Assembly (NCBI GenBank): GCA_905234015.1
Contig: CAJOFK010000022.1
Coordinates: forward strand, 1 to 59,969
DNA length: 59,969 bases
DNA from: an uncultured Ruminococcus sp.
GTDB lineage: Bacteria; Bacillota; Clostridia; Oscillospirales; Acutalibacteraceae
Reading direction: 5' to 3'
Both the position numbers and the translations under genes were made by a program. Shown here in pieces: positions 16,849 through 26,375 of this stretch. Position 1 is the stretch's first letter. Each line of letters starts with the position of its first letter. Below the pieces are notes generated by a model. That model was not told where the DNA came from. It ran no database searches and saw only the letters and a program-made list of their open reading frames with translations.

Positions 16849-17262
16849 CTAAATTGACGTGAAGCTTTCGAGATAGGTTTTCAGCGGTCCCTTAAATATT
16901 GCCTCAATCTGCGCGGGGTCGTCGGGAAGAGCGATGAGAAGCTGGCCGCCCTGACGAATCAGGTAGCCGTCCGTTGAGGATAAAGGGTTTTTCAGCTTTT
17001 TTAAATCATCGGGATTTTTATTCGCGAGAGCCTTAGAGAGAATATTTTCGATTCCGCTTTTATCCTTCTGGCTTAAGCCGCCTACAATAAAAACGACGTT
17101 GGTTTTCTCGAACGCGTCGATTATAAGCGCGCCGAGCGCGTCGGAATCAGTCGCGAAAAGCGAGGTTCTGAATTTCAGCTTAAAGCTTTTAAGCGAGCTT
17201 TCAAGCGCTTTTTCACAGAGATTTGTTTTTGCGGCGAGATAAAATATAAGTTCACAATTCAT
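16849..17262 (-). CDS. Small protein, possibly CinA/MoaB-like, unknown function
   Basis: 137 residues; GAGGA lies before the ATG, within the end of the sortase gene 3 bp away. The core NVVFIVGGLSQKDKSGI and the C-terminal GYLIRQGGQLLIALPDDPAQ weakly recall the MoaB/CinA fold, which has a GG-containing loop and an LPG-P motif. The conserved residues are not kept, so this is only a suggestion. No signal peptide; probably cytoplasmic. It is the last gene of the operon starting with the cysteine desulfurase. Confidence 0.6.
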   Translation of the reverse strand: MNCELIFYLAAKTNLCEKALESSLKSFKLKFRTSLFATDSDALGALIIDAFEKTNVVFIVGGLSQKDKSGIENILSKALANKNPDDLKKLKNPLSSTDGYLIRQGGQLLIALPDDPAQIEAIFKGPLKTYLESFTSI

Positions 17263-17265
17263 AGC

Positions 17266-19362
17266 TTATTCCTCAACGTCCTCGGGGTTTTCTTCCTCGG
17301 TCGGCTTTTCGGTTGCCGGCTGAGGTTTTTCGGCGGGCTTTGTGGGTTTTGCGGGTTTAGTCGGCTTAGTCGGGGCAGGCTTCGGCTTGACGTAGATTTT
17401 AGTCTTTTTGTACTTAGCCTTAAGCTTGAGATTACAGCGTACCGTAATTTTTTTAGTCTTGCGGCTTATGTACTTCTTGCCGGAAATACCCTTAATCCGC
17501 CATTTCTTAAAGGTGTATTTATAGCCGAGCTTCTTGAAGTTGCGCACCTTAGGCAGTTTGACCTTGGTGCCCTCGACTACCTTCTTCCTGCTCGAAACCT
17601 TTTTACCGTGCTTATTAAACCTCGTTATTTTTATTGTGTAATACTTCTTAGGCGGCTTGGTGGGCTTCGGCTGAGTTGCCTGCTGAGCCGAGGTGGTCGG
17701 CTGAGTGGTTTCCTTAAGCGAGGTCGGGAGCTGTTCGCTGCCCTTCAGCTTTGCGCTTCCGTCATACCATTTAATAAGACCTTTTTTATACGCTTTTTTA
17801 AAGGTGAGGATAGTCGGGCGCGTTGCTCTGAATCTGCCGTAGTAGCACTGAGGCCATACGGGGTTCTTGTTGAGCGAGGCGGAGCTTACGTCAACCTTAG
17901 TGCTCTCGTTTTTACGGCACTTACGCGCGACTACTACGGTTCTGAAGCCGGGGAATTCGTATGAGCAGGTTACGAGAGTTACGAGTTGGTCTTTTTCGTT
18001 GACGTTTACCGGGCAGTTTATGAGCGAGCGGATTCTGAGGTTATAAACGTAGTTCATAAACTGAGCCGAGCTCTTGAATTTAGCGCAGTAGAAGTCGAAA
18101 TACTCGCCCTGAGCGGGATTAACGTTCGACTTAAATACCGAAATTATCTTATAGGTTTTAGTGCCGCCCTTAGGAGTGCTGAGCTTTACGACGGGGGCTT
18201 TCTTATAAAAACCGAGATTGCCGGAGTATTTTCCGTAGTTCATAAGGTTGCCGAACATCGAGCCGTCCTCCATATGGTGGCCGTGGAGGATTACGTTTTT
18301 GCTCGCCATTCCCTTTTTGCTGCGGTAGTCGATAAATATCGCGCCGAAGCCTCTCGGGGTGTACTGCTTTAAGTAGTTGTGGTTAAGGTAGAACTGGCTG
18401 TCTTTGTTATCGGACTTGCATTGAAGCACAGGATAGTCGATTTTAGTATGGTCAATATGAATCCAGCCCTTGATATCGCTGTTTTTCTTGCGGATATTCC
18501 AGTTGAGCTTCATCGGTTTTTTGGCGTTTTTCGCCGCCGACGAGTCGGTGCTGCCCTCGTAGAAGATGGTGCGGATATCGCTCTGAAGAGCTTCCTGCTG
18601 AGCGGGCATTACATACATATTATATATGAACATAAATCCCGCGGCGATGAATACGCACGCTGCGGCGAGCATAGCGGATTTTCTTATAACCTCGTTTTTA
18701 GAGTCGCCCTTCCTCGGAAAATGGCGCTCCGTAAAGGTAGTTACCTTAAGCGTGCGGTCGGTTAAGGAGTAACCGCCGGGGTATTCTTCGCTGTTTTCTC
18801 CGAAGGTTGAATTTACGAGTGCGGGAATTTCGCCGAGAGCTTCGGGAGAAACTCCGCCGGGTGTAACGATTACTTTAGAATTAAGGTAAGTAAAAGCGTA
18901 GGCGGTTTTATCGTTAAGCTCAATCGGGAAAACATGGATTTTCTTCCGCTTATAGCTGACGTAGCGCGCCTCGCGCTCCTTCTTCGTTACGTCCTCTTTC
19001 TTTATTTTAGATATAATATACTTTATATTGTCCTTTAAATCGCCGAGGGATTTTTTAATATCAATCTTTTCCTTAGCGTTGGGGACTTGCTGAGCCTTGT
19101 GCCGGGCGCGGTCGATTATAAACGCGAATTTGCTTCGGAAATCCTCCTCATTTCCGATATAATCGGGTACGATTATTAAGTCCGGACAGTTGTCGGACTT
19201 AACGGCTTTTCTCAGCTCGGCTTCAAGCAGGAGGAAAAAGCATTTTTTAACCGTAACGGTGCTGCCGCTTTCCCTGAGTGCCCGAACGGCTTCGGGGGAA
19301 TATTCAGTTTTATCGGGTTTGAGTCCCTTATAGGGCGATAAAACCAGTATATTCAAAATCAT
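17266..19362 (-). CDS. Sortase B-like transpeptidase with large N- and C-terminal extensions
   Basis: 698 residues, far longer than a usual ~240-residue SrtB. Residues 1-225 form a predicted cytoplasmic domain (MILNILVLSPYKGLKPDKTE start; VIVTPGGVSPEALGEIP), possibly CinA/MoaB-like. A TM helix lies near 230-252 (AMLAAACVFIAAGFMFIY). The outside class B sortase domain at ~285-480 keeps the catalytic His (ILHGHHMEDGSMFGN), Cys (LVTLVTCSYEFPG) and Arg (FRTVVVARK). A basic beta-repeat-like region (ITRFNKHGKKVSS) and a KPTKPA/Glu-rich end follow. It would join sorting-signal proteins to the wall or to pili; no substrate is evident in the window. It shares 4 bp with thiI. Confidence 0.85.
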   Translation of the reverse strand: MILNILVLSPYKGLKPDKTEYSPEAVRALRESGSTVTVKKCFFLLLEAELRKAVKSDNCPDLIIVPDYIGNEEDFRSKFAFIIDRARHKAQQVPNAKEKIDIKKSLGDLKDNIKYIISKIKKEDVTKKEREARYVSYKRKKIHVFPIELNDKTAYAFTYLNSKVIVTPGGVSPEALGEIPALVNSTFGENSEEYPGGYSLTDRTLKVTTFTERHFPRKGDSKNEVIRKSAMLAAACVFIAAGFMFIYNMYVMPAQQEALQSDIRTIFYEGSTDSSAAKNAKKPMKLNWNIRKKNSDIKGWIHIDHTKIDYPVLQCKSDNKDSQFYLNHNYLKQYTPRGFGAIFIDYRSKKGMASKNVILHGHHMEDGSMFGNLMNYGKYSGNLGFYKKAPVVKLSTPKGGTKTYKIISVFKSNVNPAQGEYFDFYCAKFKSSAQFMNYVYNLRIRSLINCPVNVNEKDQLVTLVTCSYEFPGFRTVVVARKCRKNESTKVDVSSASLNKNPVWPQCYYGRFRATRPTILTFKKAYKKGLIKWYDGSAKLKGSEQLPTSLKETTQPTTSAQQATQPKPTKPPKKYYTIKITRFNKHGKKVSSRKKVVEGTKVKLPKVRNFKKLGYKYTFKKWRIKGISGKKYISRKTKKITVRCNLKLKAKYKKTKIYVKPKPAPTKPTKPAKPTKPAEKPQPATEKPTEEENPEDVEE

Positions 19363-20543
19363 TCATCCTTTGTGTTTATATAAGTTACCTTGAGATTTTC
19401 GAGAGCCCTCTCAATCATAGGCTCAAATTCGCCGAGTTCTTCGGCGGCTTTTATTCTTTCGAGCACAGGCTTGGTGCGCGGATGCTTCGGGGTGAATACC
19501 GTACAGCAGTCCTCGTAGGGCTCGATTGAGATATCGTAGGTGTCGATTTTATAAGAGATGTCGATAATTTCCTGCTTATCCATTCCGATAAGAGGACGGA
19601 ATACCGGGAGGTTAGCCGCGTCGTCGGTACAGCCGAGAGCTCCGATAGTCTGGCTCGCAACCTGGCCGAGACTTTCGCCGGTGATAAGCGCCTGACATCC
19701 CCGCTCCCTCGCGATACGCTCGGAAATTTTCATCATCAGCCGGCGCATAATGAGGGTGAAATAGTCCTCGGGGCATTTCTTGCGGATTGTTTCCTGAATT
19801 TCGGTGAACGGTACGGTGTACATATTCATATCTCCGCTGTAGAGCGCGACCTTTTTAAGAAGCTTGACGACCTTCTGCTCGGCGCGTTCGCTCGTATACG
19901 GAGGACTAGCGAAGTGAACCGCCGTAAGACGGATTCCGCGTTTTGCCATCATATACGCCGCAACGGGGGAGTCGATTCCTCCGCTTATGAGGATAACCGC
20001 CTTGCCGCCCGTGCCTACGGGGATACCGCCCGCGCCTCTGATTGCCGCGCCGCGTACATAGGCGTAGTAATCGCGCACCTCTACGGTGACGGTGAGCTCG
20101 GGGCTATGGACGTCAACCTTAAGATGAGGGAACGCCCGTAATATTGCGCCTCCGGTTTCGCGCGCGATTTCAGGGCTTTTATAGGGGAAGCGCTTATCGC
20201 TTCTGCGAGCTTCAACCTTGAAGGTTTTTACCGAGGAGAGCTGTTCGCTGAGATATTCGGGCGCGGTTTTTAAAATTGAGTCGAGGGATTTTTCTTCGCA
20301 GATAGCCGCTCTCGAGTATGTGACTATGCCGAATACCCTGCCGACATGCTCGCATACCTCGTCGAGGTCGATGAAATCGTCCTTCGGGATTATTGTTATG
20401 GTGGACTGAGCGTTTTTGATTTCAAATTCGCCGAGGTGACGTATCGTTTTCTTTATGTTTTTAATCAGCTTATCCTCGAACTGGCGGCGGTTTAAGCCTT
20501 TAAGAACGAGCTCGCCGATTTTCGCGAGAATTATTTCCTTCAT
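19359..20543 (-). CDS. thiI: tRNA 4-thiouridine synthetase ThiI
   Basis: 394 residues: ferredoxin-like/THUMP N-domain, then the PP-loop ATP site ILISGGIDSPVAAYMM near 183. ThiI adenylates U8 of tRNA and accepts sulfur from a cysteine desulfurase. There is no C-terminal rhodanese domain, as in Bacillus-type ThiI, which works with its neighbouring desulfurase; the adjacent gene fits that. AAGGAAC lies before the ATG, 3 bp after the desulfurase stop. Confidence 0.95.
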   Translation of the reverse strand: MKEIILAKIGELVLKGLNRRQFEDKLIKNIKKTIRHLGEFEIKNAQSTITIIPKDDFIDLDEVCEHVGRVFGIVTYSRAAICEEKSLDSILKTAPEYLSEQLSSVKTFKVEARRSDKRFPYKSPEIARETGGAILRAFPHLKVDVHSPELTVTVEVRDYYAYVRGAAIRGAGGIPVGTGGKAVILISGGIDSPVAAYMMAKRGIRLTAVHFASPPYTSERAEQKVVKLLKKVALYSGDMNMYTVPFTEIQETIRKKCPEDYFTLIMRRLMMKISERIARERGCQALITGESLGQVASQTIGALGCTDDAANLPVFRPLIGMDKQEIIDISYKIDTYDISIEPYEDCCTVFTPKHPRTKPVLERIKAAEELGEFEPMIERALENLKVTYINTKDE

Positions 20544-20546
20544 ATT

Positions 20547-21677
20547 CTAGTTCCTTTTTACTATAGTTTTAAGTCCCTGCGAGACTGCCTCGATAAGCGC
20601 GTCGACGTCCTCGCGGGTATTGTATTCGCAGAAGCTTACTCTCAGCGCGCTGTCGGCGATATCGGGCTTTATGCCCATAGCGCTGAGGACGTGGCTGGGC
20701 TTGCCCTTTGCGCAGGCGCTTCCGCTGGAGACGTAGATTTCCTTTTCCGCGAGGAAATGGAGCATTGTTTCGCTGCGGACTCCGCGCGCGGAAAAGTTGA
20801 TTATATACGGTATCGCGTTTTCGGGGGAGATAAGCACTGTGCCGTCAGTTTCAGAGAGCCTTTCCCTCGCGTAAGCGCTGAGTTTTTTAACGAAGCTGTA
20901 GTTTTCGGCGATATTAAATTCCCTGACGGCCTGCGCAAGTCCCGCGATAAGCGGAAGCGCTTCGGTGCCGGGGCGGAGCTTTTTTTCCTGCTCGCCGCCG
21001 AACATCAAAGGCTTAATCCGGGCGCTTTTTCTGACGTAGAGCGCGCCGACGCCCTTAGGAGCGTGAATCTTGTGACCGCTTACGGAGGCGAGGTCAACCC
21101 CGAGCCTGTCGAGCTTTAAGGGGAGCTTGCCGAAAGCCTGAACGCAGTCGCAGTGCAGAAGCGCGGGACTGCCCGCTTTTTCTATCAGCTTCTTAAGCTT
21201 TTCAACCGGTAAAACCGTACCGATTTCGTTGTTAACGTACATCACCGAAACGAGTATTGTGTTTTTATCAATCTCTTTTTCGAACAATTCCGGCGTGAAA
21301 TTGCCGTCCTTACCGGGTTTTATGTATACGACCTCAAAGCCGTTTTCTTCCAAGTGCTTGGCATTTTCATAGACGGAGCTGTGCTCGACGGCGGTGGTAA
21401 CGATTTTATTTCCGCGCCTTTTAAGCAGATTTACCGCGCCCGATACCGCGAGGTTGTTAGCCTCGGTGCCGCCGCTTGTGAAGTAAATTTCCTCGCTTTT
21501 TACGCCCATAGCCTTCGAGACTGCCGAGCGCGCGGCGTTAAGCTCGTCCTCGGCTCTAATGCCGCGGGTGTGCAGAGAACTGGGGTTGCCGTAATTTTCG
21601 GTCATCATTTCATATACTTTTTTTGCGGCGGCGTCACTCACTTTGGTGGTGGCGCTGTTGTCAAGATAATGTTCCAA
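20547..21677 (-). CDS. Cysteine desulfurase (NifS/IscS-like)
   Basis: 376 residues. N-terminal YLDNSATTK, the PLP lysine in SVSGHKIHAPKG near 205, and the persulfide Cys in SSGSACAKGKPSH near 327. It takes sulfur from cysteine and, from its position before thiI, probably supplies tRNA thiolation (the NifZ role of Bacillus). The start is TTG at 21677, which gives the conserved N-terminus exactly and has AAAGGTGA upstream. Confidence 0.93.
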   Translation of the reverse strand: MEHYLDNSATTKVSDAAAKKVYEMMTENYGNPSSLHTRGIRAEDELNAARSAVSKAMGVKSEEIYFTSGGTEANNLAVSGAVNLLKRRGNKIVTTAVEHSSVYENAKHLEENGFEVVYIKPGKDGNFTPELFEKEIDKNTILVSVMYVNNEIGTVLPVEKLKKLIEKAGSPALLHCDCVQAFGKLPLKLDRLGVDLASVSGHKIHAPKGVGALYVRKSARIKPLMFGGEQEKKLRPGTEALPLIAGLAQAVREFNIAENYSFVKKLSAYARERLSETDGTVLISPENAIPYIINFSARGVRSETMLHFLAEKEIYVSSGSACAKGKPSHVLSAMGIKPDIADSALRVSFCEYNTREDVDALIEAVSQGLKTIVKRN

Positions 21678-21708
21678 ATTCCGTTCACCTTTTTACATAG
21701 TTATAGTC

Positions 21709-21714
21709 ATTATA
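21709..21714 (-). promoter_or_regulatory. Likely -10 box for the desulfurase operon
   Basis: TATAAT on the minus strand, 32 bp before the TTG start. No clear -35 hexamer is seen in the A/T-rich DNA upstream. Confidence 0.4.
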
Positions 21715-21787
21715 CTATATATATTAAAAAAAATAAATAGTTTAAAATTAAAAAAACAGGAAAAAATAAAAGCGGTGATGTATCGTG

Positions 21788-22219
21788 ATGAATAAAGAAG
21801 ATTATAAGCAGATAGCAGAGAAACATTCCCCGAACAGCAAAACGCCTTTAAACTGCCTGAAAGCGTTTGTTTCGGGCGGAGCGGTCTGCGCGCTGGGGCA
21901 GGGGATATTCAACCTTTACTCTCTGCTTAATGTATCCGCAGAGGACGCAAAGCTTCTGTGTTCCTGCACGCTCATTTTTATAGGAATAGTTTTTACCGCG
22001 CTTCATCTGTACGAGAAGCTCGCGAAGTTCGCCGGCGCGGGCACCCTCGTGCCGATTACGGGCTTCGCGAACTCGATGGCTGCTTCGGCGATTGAGTTTA
22101 AAAGCGAGGGGCTTATTACGGGGCTCGGAGCTAAGATTTTTATAATCTGCGGGCCGGTTATTGCCTACGGAGTTTTCGCGAGCGCCCTGTACGGAGTTGT
22201 CGTTTTGATTTTTAAATAA
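21788..22219 (+). CDS. spoVAC: Stage V sporulation protein AC
   Basis: 143 residues. Several membrane helices and the family signature FAGAGTLVPITGFANSMAAS near 80-100, then EFKSEGLITGLGAKIF. SpoVAC is part of the channel that moves dipicolinic acid into the forespore. GGTGAT lies 8 bases before the ATG at 21788. spoVAD and spoVAE, its usual neighbours, are not here. It stands alone before rpoB. Confidence 0.9.
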   Translation: MNKEDYKQIAEKHSPNSKTPLNCLKAFVSGGAVCALGQGIFNLYSLLNVSAEDAKLLCSCTLIFIGIVFTALHLYEKLAKFAGAGTLVPITGFANSMAASAIEFKSEGLITGLGAKIFIICGPVIAYGVFASALYGVVVLIFK

Positions 22220-22349
22220 ACGCCCGAAAAATGTTGCACAAATAATCAAGGCTTCGTTTGTTGAAATATCATAAACTTTTTATTTTTGCCAACCAGCCCG
22301 AGCGTTCCGCGAAAAAAATTATAAAATGTAATTTTTTTGCATAAAATGC

Positions 22350-22378
22350 TTGACAATTTGACAGAAGTGTAATAAAAT
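22350..22378 (+). promoter_or_regulatory. rpoB-rpoC promoter
   Basis: TTGACA (22350-22355), a 17-bp spacer and TAAAAT (22373-22378) leave a ~175-nt A/T-rich leader before rpoB. Apart from this promoter I see no gene or clear RNA structure between 22220 and 22559. Confidence 0.8.
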
Positions 22379-22559
22379 GTTAAACTAATCGATAATGGGA
22401 TTTTCTCCGCATTTTTACTGTTTAAGGCTGAAAATAAAATATGAATATTACCACAGTCTGTTTTATTTGTCAAGTTTAAAATAGTGAAGATTTACAGAAA
22501 ATTTATTTATCCGAAAAGAATTGTAAAAAACCGTAATTTAAAAAGGAGTTGATACGCCT

Positions 22560-25500
22560 ATGGTTAATGTAAAACCCGTACAGATAGGTAAGACCGAACG
22601 TATGAGTTTCGCAAAAATCGATGAAGTTATCGATATGCCTAACCTTATCGAGGTGCAGACAAAATCCTATAATTGGTTTTTAAACGAAGGCCTTGCGGAG
22701 GTTTTCCGCGATGTTTCGGGAATTACCGATTATACCGGCAACTTTGTACTTGATTTCCTCGACTATGAGGTTGACCTCGAACACCCCAACTACAGCGTTA
22801 TCGAGTGTAAGGAGCGCGACGCTACATATTCCGCTCCCTTAAGAATCAGAGCCCGCCTTCTTAATAAGGAGACAGGCGAGATTAAGGAAAACAACGTTTA
22901 TATGGGCGATTTACCGCTGATGACAGAAAGCGGTACGTTCGTTATTAACGGCGCGGAGCGCGTTATTGTTTCCCAGCTCGTTCGTTCACCGGGTGTGTAC
23001 TATAAGATGGAGCACGATAAAACCGGTAAGGAGCTTTTCTCCTCAACCGTTATCCCTAACCGCGGAGCGTGGCTTGAGTACGAAAACGACGTTAACGACG
23101 TTTTCTACGTTCATATTGATAAGAACCGCAAGGTTCCGATTACTACCTTTATCCGTGCGTTAGGTCTCGGCACCGACGCTGAAATCCTCGATTACTTCGG
23201 CGACGACGCGCGTATCAAGGCTACTATCGAAAAGGATACCACAAAGAGCGTTGAGGAAGGTATGCTTGAGGTTTACAGAAAGTTAAAGCCCTCCGAGCCC
23301 TCTATCCTCGAAAGCGCTCAGCTTCATATCAATAATCTTTTCTTCGACCCGCACCGTTACGACCTTTCGCGTGTAGGACGTTATAAGTATAATAAAAAGC
23401 TCGGACTCATTAACCGTATTTCCGGACGAGTTCTCGCAGAGCCCGTAGCAAACCCGCAGACAGGCGAGGTTATGGGTCAGAGAGACCAGAAGGTAACCAA
23501 GGAACTCGCTGCCGAAATGGAAAACGCGGGCGTTAAGGTTGTTTTCGTAAGACCTGACGAGAAGGATACAAGAGTTGTAAAGGTTATCTCGAACGGTATG
23601 GTTGATATCAGCGCCTACGTTGATTTTGACGCTAAAGAGGAGTGCGGAATTAACGAGCATGTTGTATTTGACGTACTCTGCGAAATCCTCGAAAGTGCCG
23701 AGAATGATGACCGGCTTAAGGAAATGCTCCGCGAGAGAAAGGCGGAGCTCATCCCCAATAATATTACGGTTGACGATATATTCGCTTCTATTAACTATAT
23801 GAACTGTCTTGCCGAGGGCGTAGGCAATACCGACGATATCGACCATCTCGGAAACCGCCGTATCCGCTGCGTAGGCGAGCTTTTACAGAACCAGTTCAGA
23901 ATCGGCTTCAGCCGTCTCGACAGGGTTATCCACGAGAGAATGACTCTCCAGAATCAGGACGCCGAGACGATGACTCCGAATACACTTATTAACATCAGAC
24001 CCGTAACCGCGGCTATAAGAGAGTTCTTCGGTTCATCTCCGCTTTCCCAGTTTATGGATCAGAACAACCCCCTCGCCGAGCTTACTCATAAGAGAAGACT
24101 TTCGGCGTTAGGCCCCGGCGGACTTTCGCGTGACCGCGCGGGATTCGAGGTTCGAGATGTTCACTATACTCATTACGGACGTATGTGTCCTATCGAGACT
24201 CCCGAAGGTCCTAATATCGGACTTATCTCATATCTTGCTACCTTCGCGAAGATTAACGAGTACGGCTTTGTAGAGGCGCCGTTCAGAAAGATTGATAAGG
24301 AAACCGGAACCGTTACCAACGAGGTTGTTTATATGACGGCCGATATGGAGGACGATTACCGCGTAGCTCAGGCTAACGAGCCTCTCGACGAGAACGGTCG
24401 CTTTATCAATAAGAGAGTAGTAGGCAGACACCGCGACAGCTTCGTTGAGCACGCTCCCGACCGCTTTGACTATATGGACGTATCTCCGCGAATGGTTGTA
24501 TCCGCGGCTACCTCAATGATTCCGTTCCTCGAGAACGATGACGCGAACCGTGCGCTGATGGGTTCGAACATGCAGCGTCAGGCGGTTCCGCTTATGATTA
24601 CCCAGTCTCCGATTGTCGGAACAGGTATGGAGTACAGAGCAGGTACCGACTCCGGAGTATGCGTACTCGCCGAGGGCGACGGCGTTGTAGCCGGAGTAGA
24701 CGCTAACAGCGTGCGTGTGCTTTATGATGACGGCGAGATTAAGGATTATCAGGTAATCAAGTTCTTAAGAAGCAACCAGGGCACCTGTATCAACCAGATT
24801 CCCGTTGTTGATAAGGGCGACCGCGTTAAGAAGGGCGACGTCCTCGTTGACGGCCCCGCAACAAAGAACGGTGAAATCGCGCTCGGTAAGAACGCTCTTA
24901 TCGGCTTTATGACCTGGGAGGGTTATAACTACGAGGACGCGGTTCTTATCAGCGAAAAGATTGTCAGAGAAGATGTTTATACATCCATCCATATAAACGA
25001 ATACAGCACCGAGGCAAGAGATACAAAGCTAGGCCCCGAGGAAATTACCCGCGATATTCCGAACGTCGGCGAGGATATGCTTAAAGACCTCGACGAAAAC
25101 GGTATTATCCATATCGGCGCGGAGGTTAACTCCGGCGATATCCTCGTAGGTAAGGTTACTCCCAAGGGTGAAACTGAGCTTACCGCTGAGGAAAGACTCT
25201 TAAGAGCTATCTTCGGTGAGAAGGCGAGAGAGGTAAGAGATACTTCCCTTCGAGTTCCCCACGGCGAGAACGGTATCGTTGTTGACGTTAAGGTGTTTAC
25301 CCGCGAGGACGCGAGAAACGAGCTTCAGCCCGGCGTTAATAAGGTTGTAAGAGTATATCTCGCTCAGAAGAGAAAGATTTCAGTCGGCGATAAGATGGCG
25401 GGACGTCACGGCAACAAGGGCGTTGTATCCCGTATCTTACCTGTTGAGGATATGCCTTTCCTTCCCGACGGTACTCCTCTTGATATCGTACTTAACCCCC

Positions 25501-26357
25501 TCGGCGTACCTTCACGTATGAATATCGGTCAGGTTCTCGAGGTTCACCTCGGATATGCCGCTAAGGCGCTTGGCTGGAAGATTAAAACCCCCGTATTTGA
25601 CGGCGCTCACGAGGCGGATATCTTCGAGGCATTTAAAATGATGCACGAAAAAGAGGATTATCCTCCGAGAAGCGAGGTTACGGGTATTGACTTCGGCGAG
25701 TGCGTACGCCAGAACGGTATCTCAATGGAGGGTAAGACTCTCCTTAAGGACGGCCGTACCGGCGAGTACTTCGACAACCCCGTAACCGTAGGTTATATGT
25801 ACTACCTTAAGCTGCATCACCTCGTTGATGATAAGATTCACGCCCGTTCAACCGGACCGTACTCCCTCGTTACTCAGCAGCCGCTCGGCGGTAAGGCTCA
25901 GTTCGGCGGCCAGCGCTTCGGTGAGATGGAAGTATGGGCGCTTGAGGCTTACGGCGCAGCTTACACCCTTATGGAAATCCTTACGGTTAAGTCCGACGAC
26001 GTTGTGGGACGTGTTAAGACCTACGAGGCTATCGTTAAGGGTCAGAATATCCCCGCTCCGGGTATCCCCGAGTCGTTTAAGGTTCTTATTAAAGAGCTTC
26101 AGTCGCTCTCACTTGATGTACGCGTATTAGACCGTTCCGGCGAGGAAATCGACCTTAAGCAGCACTTTGAGGAGGACGACGACTTACCCGTAGATAACTC
26201 CAGCTTCGAGGAAAAGAACGTTATGACCTCAAGCACAATGGAGAGCTTCTCTCTTGATGAGGAAAGCGATAACGACGACAATATGTTTGACGAGCAGTCG
26301 ATGATTGACGAGGATGACGACTACGTTGATTACGACAGCGGCGACAGCGAATATTAA
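22560..26357 (+). CDS. rpoB: RNA polymerase beta subunit
   Basis: 1265 residues, a typical Firmicutes length. The rifampicin-binding region is intact ([19 protein letters not shown], then [15 protein letters not shown]), as are the catalytic-side [13 protein letters not shown] and the C-terminal [16 protein letters not shown]. The last ~60 residues are a very acidic tail. AAGGAG precedes the ATG. It is followed by rpoC after 18 bp. The ribosomal genes that usually precede it (rplJ, rplL) are absent. Confidence 0.99.
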   Translation: MVNVKPVQIGKTERMSFAKIDEVIDMPNLIEVQTKSYNWFLNEGLAEVFRDVSGITDYTGNFVLDFLDYEVDLEHPNYSVIECKERDATYSAPLRIRARLLNKETGEIKENNVYMGDLPLMTESGTFVINGAERVIVSQLVRSPGVYYKMEHDKTGKELFSSTVIPNRGAWLEYENDVNDVFYVHIDKNRKVPITTFIRALGLGTDAEILDYFGDDARIKATIEKDTTKSVEEGMLEVYRKLKPSEPSILESAQLHINNLFFDPHRYDLSRVGRYKYNKKLGLINRISGRVLAEPVANPQTGEVMGQRDQKVTKELAAEMENAGVKVVFVRPDEKDTRVVKVISNGMVDISAYVDFDAKEECGINEHVVFDVLCEILESAENDDRLKEMLRERKAELIPNNITVDDIFASINYMNCLAEGVGNTDDIDHLGNRRIRCVGELLQNQFRIGFSRLDRVIHERMTLQNQDAETMTPNTLINIRPVTAAIREFFGSSPLSQFMDQNNPLAELTHKRRLSALGPGGLSRDRAGFEVRDVHYTHYGRMCPIETPEGPNIGLISYLATFAKINEYGFVEAPFRKIDKETGTVTNEVVYMTADMEDDYRVAQANEPLDENGRFINKRVVGRHRDSFVEHAPDRFDYMDVSPRMVVSAATSMIPFLENDDANRALMGSNMQRQAVPLMITQSPIVGTGMEYRAGTDSGVCVLAEGDGVVAGVDANSVRVLYDDGEIKDYQVIKFLRSNQGTCINQIPVVDKGDRVKKGDVLVDGPATKNGEIALGKNALIGFMTWEGYNYEDAVLISEKIVREDVYTSIHINEYSTEARDTKLGPEEITRDIPNVGEDMLKDLDENGIIHIGAEVNSGDILVGKVTPKGETELTAEERLLRAIFGEKAREVRDTSLRVPHGENGIVVDVKVFTREDARNELQPGVNKVVRVYLAQKRKISVGDKMAGRHGNKGVVSRILPVEDMPFLPDGTPLDIVLNPLGVPSRMNIGQVLEVHLGYAAKALGWKIKTPVFDGAHEADIFEAFKMMHEKEDYPPRSEVTGIDFGECVRQNGISMEGKTLLKDGRTGEYFDNPVTVGYMYYLKLHHLVDDKIHARSTGPYSLVTQQPLGGKAQFGGQRFGEMEVWALEAYGAAYTLMEILTVKSDDVVGRVKTYEAIVKGQNIPAPGIPESFKVLIKELQSLSLDVRVLDRSGEEIDLKQHFEEDDDLPVDNSSFEEKNVMTSSTMESFSLDEESDNDDNMFDEQSMIDEDDDYVDYDSGDSEY

Positions 26358-26375
26358 TAAAGGAGGAGCAATATA

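Noticed and set aside
22220..22559. L10-type autoregulatory leader or a small gene before rpoB
   Set aside because: rplJ-rplL are absent, the A/T-rich leader shows no clear kink-turn structure, and no frame with a ribosome site is present.
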